Source: Methanohalophilus profundi (GTDB taxonomy: Archaea > Halobacteriota > Methanosarcinia > Methanosarcinales > Methanosarcinaceae). From it: a stretch of DNA of 64,000 nt. Below the pieces are notes generated by a model. The model searched no databases. It saw only the letters and a list, made by a program, of their open reading frames with translations, and had not been told where the DNA came from. Location of the stretch: NCBI RefSeq assembly GCF_004137855.1, contig NZ_QBKB01000002.1, positions 137,855 through 201,854 on the forward strand. Reading direction: 5' to 3'. A program made the translations under genes and the position numbers. The first letter of the stretch is position 1. Each line of letters begins with the position of its first letter. Positions 63,910 through 64,000 of the stretch are shown in pieces.

Positions 63910-64000
63910 ATTGCCAACACCACCTTTGCGGAAAGAAACAGCATGAACATGGATACGATGTCACCTATAGTTGCTATAGAGGGTGTGACTACATTATCCG
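63906..64000 (-). CDS. MgtE-family membrane protein, first half (C-terminal fragment)
   Basis: The last 30 residues of a gene that enters the window from beyond 64000: NVVTPSIATIGDIVSMFMLF then LSAKVVLAI and TGA. The segment TPSIATIGDIV is the repeat of the MgtE membrane domain seen in the next gene, so this is its paralogue and partner. Rest not present. Confidence 0.75.
   Translation of the reverse strand, partial: DNVVTPSIATIGDIVSMFMLFLSAKVVLAI

Overview
The window is a stretch of euryarchaeal chromosome, most likely from a methylotrophic member of the Methanosarcinaceae (Methanohalophilus, Methanolobus or Methanococcoides type). The evidence is an archaeal exosome/RNase P/proteasome operon, archaeal SepF, aCPSF1, MptE, an archaeal-type split of LSm, Pcc1 and RpoP genes, a DUF1699 protein typical of Methanosarcina relatives, a complete Mrp antiporter operon, an intron-containing tRNA-Trp, and TATA-box promoters. 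I saw no insertion sequence, prophage, CRISPR array or rRNA. The genus is inference.

Layout. 1-5.2 kb: membrane and secreted proteins, a small secreted-protein/membrane-protein/ArsR-type regulator cluster, and PncB. 5.3-10.9 kb: a membrane protein, a U32-family protein, then a permease, phosphodiesterase, thioredoxin-like and DGC-domain gene cluster. 11-13.6 kb: a CamH-like gamma carbonic anhydrase and LarB-LarC. 13.7-21.6 kb (minus strand): tRNA-Trp with a box C/D intron, then L15e, a COG1325 protein, Rpp30, Pop5, PsmA, SBDS, Rrp4, Rrp41, Rrp42, L37Ae, RpoP, a Brix protein and Pcc1. 21.7-25.9 kb: CobT-like protein, ProS, ZPR1, SepF and a PUA protein. 26-37 kb: FAD oxidoreductase, IleS, MptE, DUF373, a purine nucleoside phosphorylase, a RecA-like protein and a helicase. 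37-44.5 kb: LSm, small regulators, tRNA-Glu, aldo/keto reductase, MATE, YigZ and a HAD phosphatase. 44.5-47.1 kb: aCPSF1 and PsmB. 48-54 kb: a LigD-type phosphoesterase, HyuA-like protein, a TPR-fused helicase, a degenerate cupredoxin and three tRNAs. 54.8-60.7 kb: mrpABCDEFG. 60.8-64 kb: Sua5, a small membrane protein, a PhoU/TrkA-C protein and an MgtE pair.

Two features of the sequence shape its interpretation. First, about ten genes are broken by one-base shifts, most of them restored by changing the length of a short A, T or G run; this looks like homopolymer sequencing error rather than gene decay. Second, TAG is almost absent as a stop codon (one case among roughly 65 stops read), while proS has an in-frame TAG at codon 177 with perfect homology continuing on both sides. 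In a lineage that encodes pyrrolysine this makes proS a candidate amber-recoded housekeeping gene, and it is the most interesting observation here.

Functionally the window is dominated by information processing: RNA decay (exosome, aCPSF1), protein decay (PsmA, PsmB), tRNA maturation (RNase P subunits, Pcc1, Sua5, the intron guide RNA), aminoacylation (ProS, IleS), cell division (SepF), and ion homeostasis (Mrp, MgtE).
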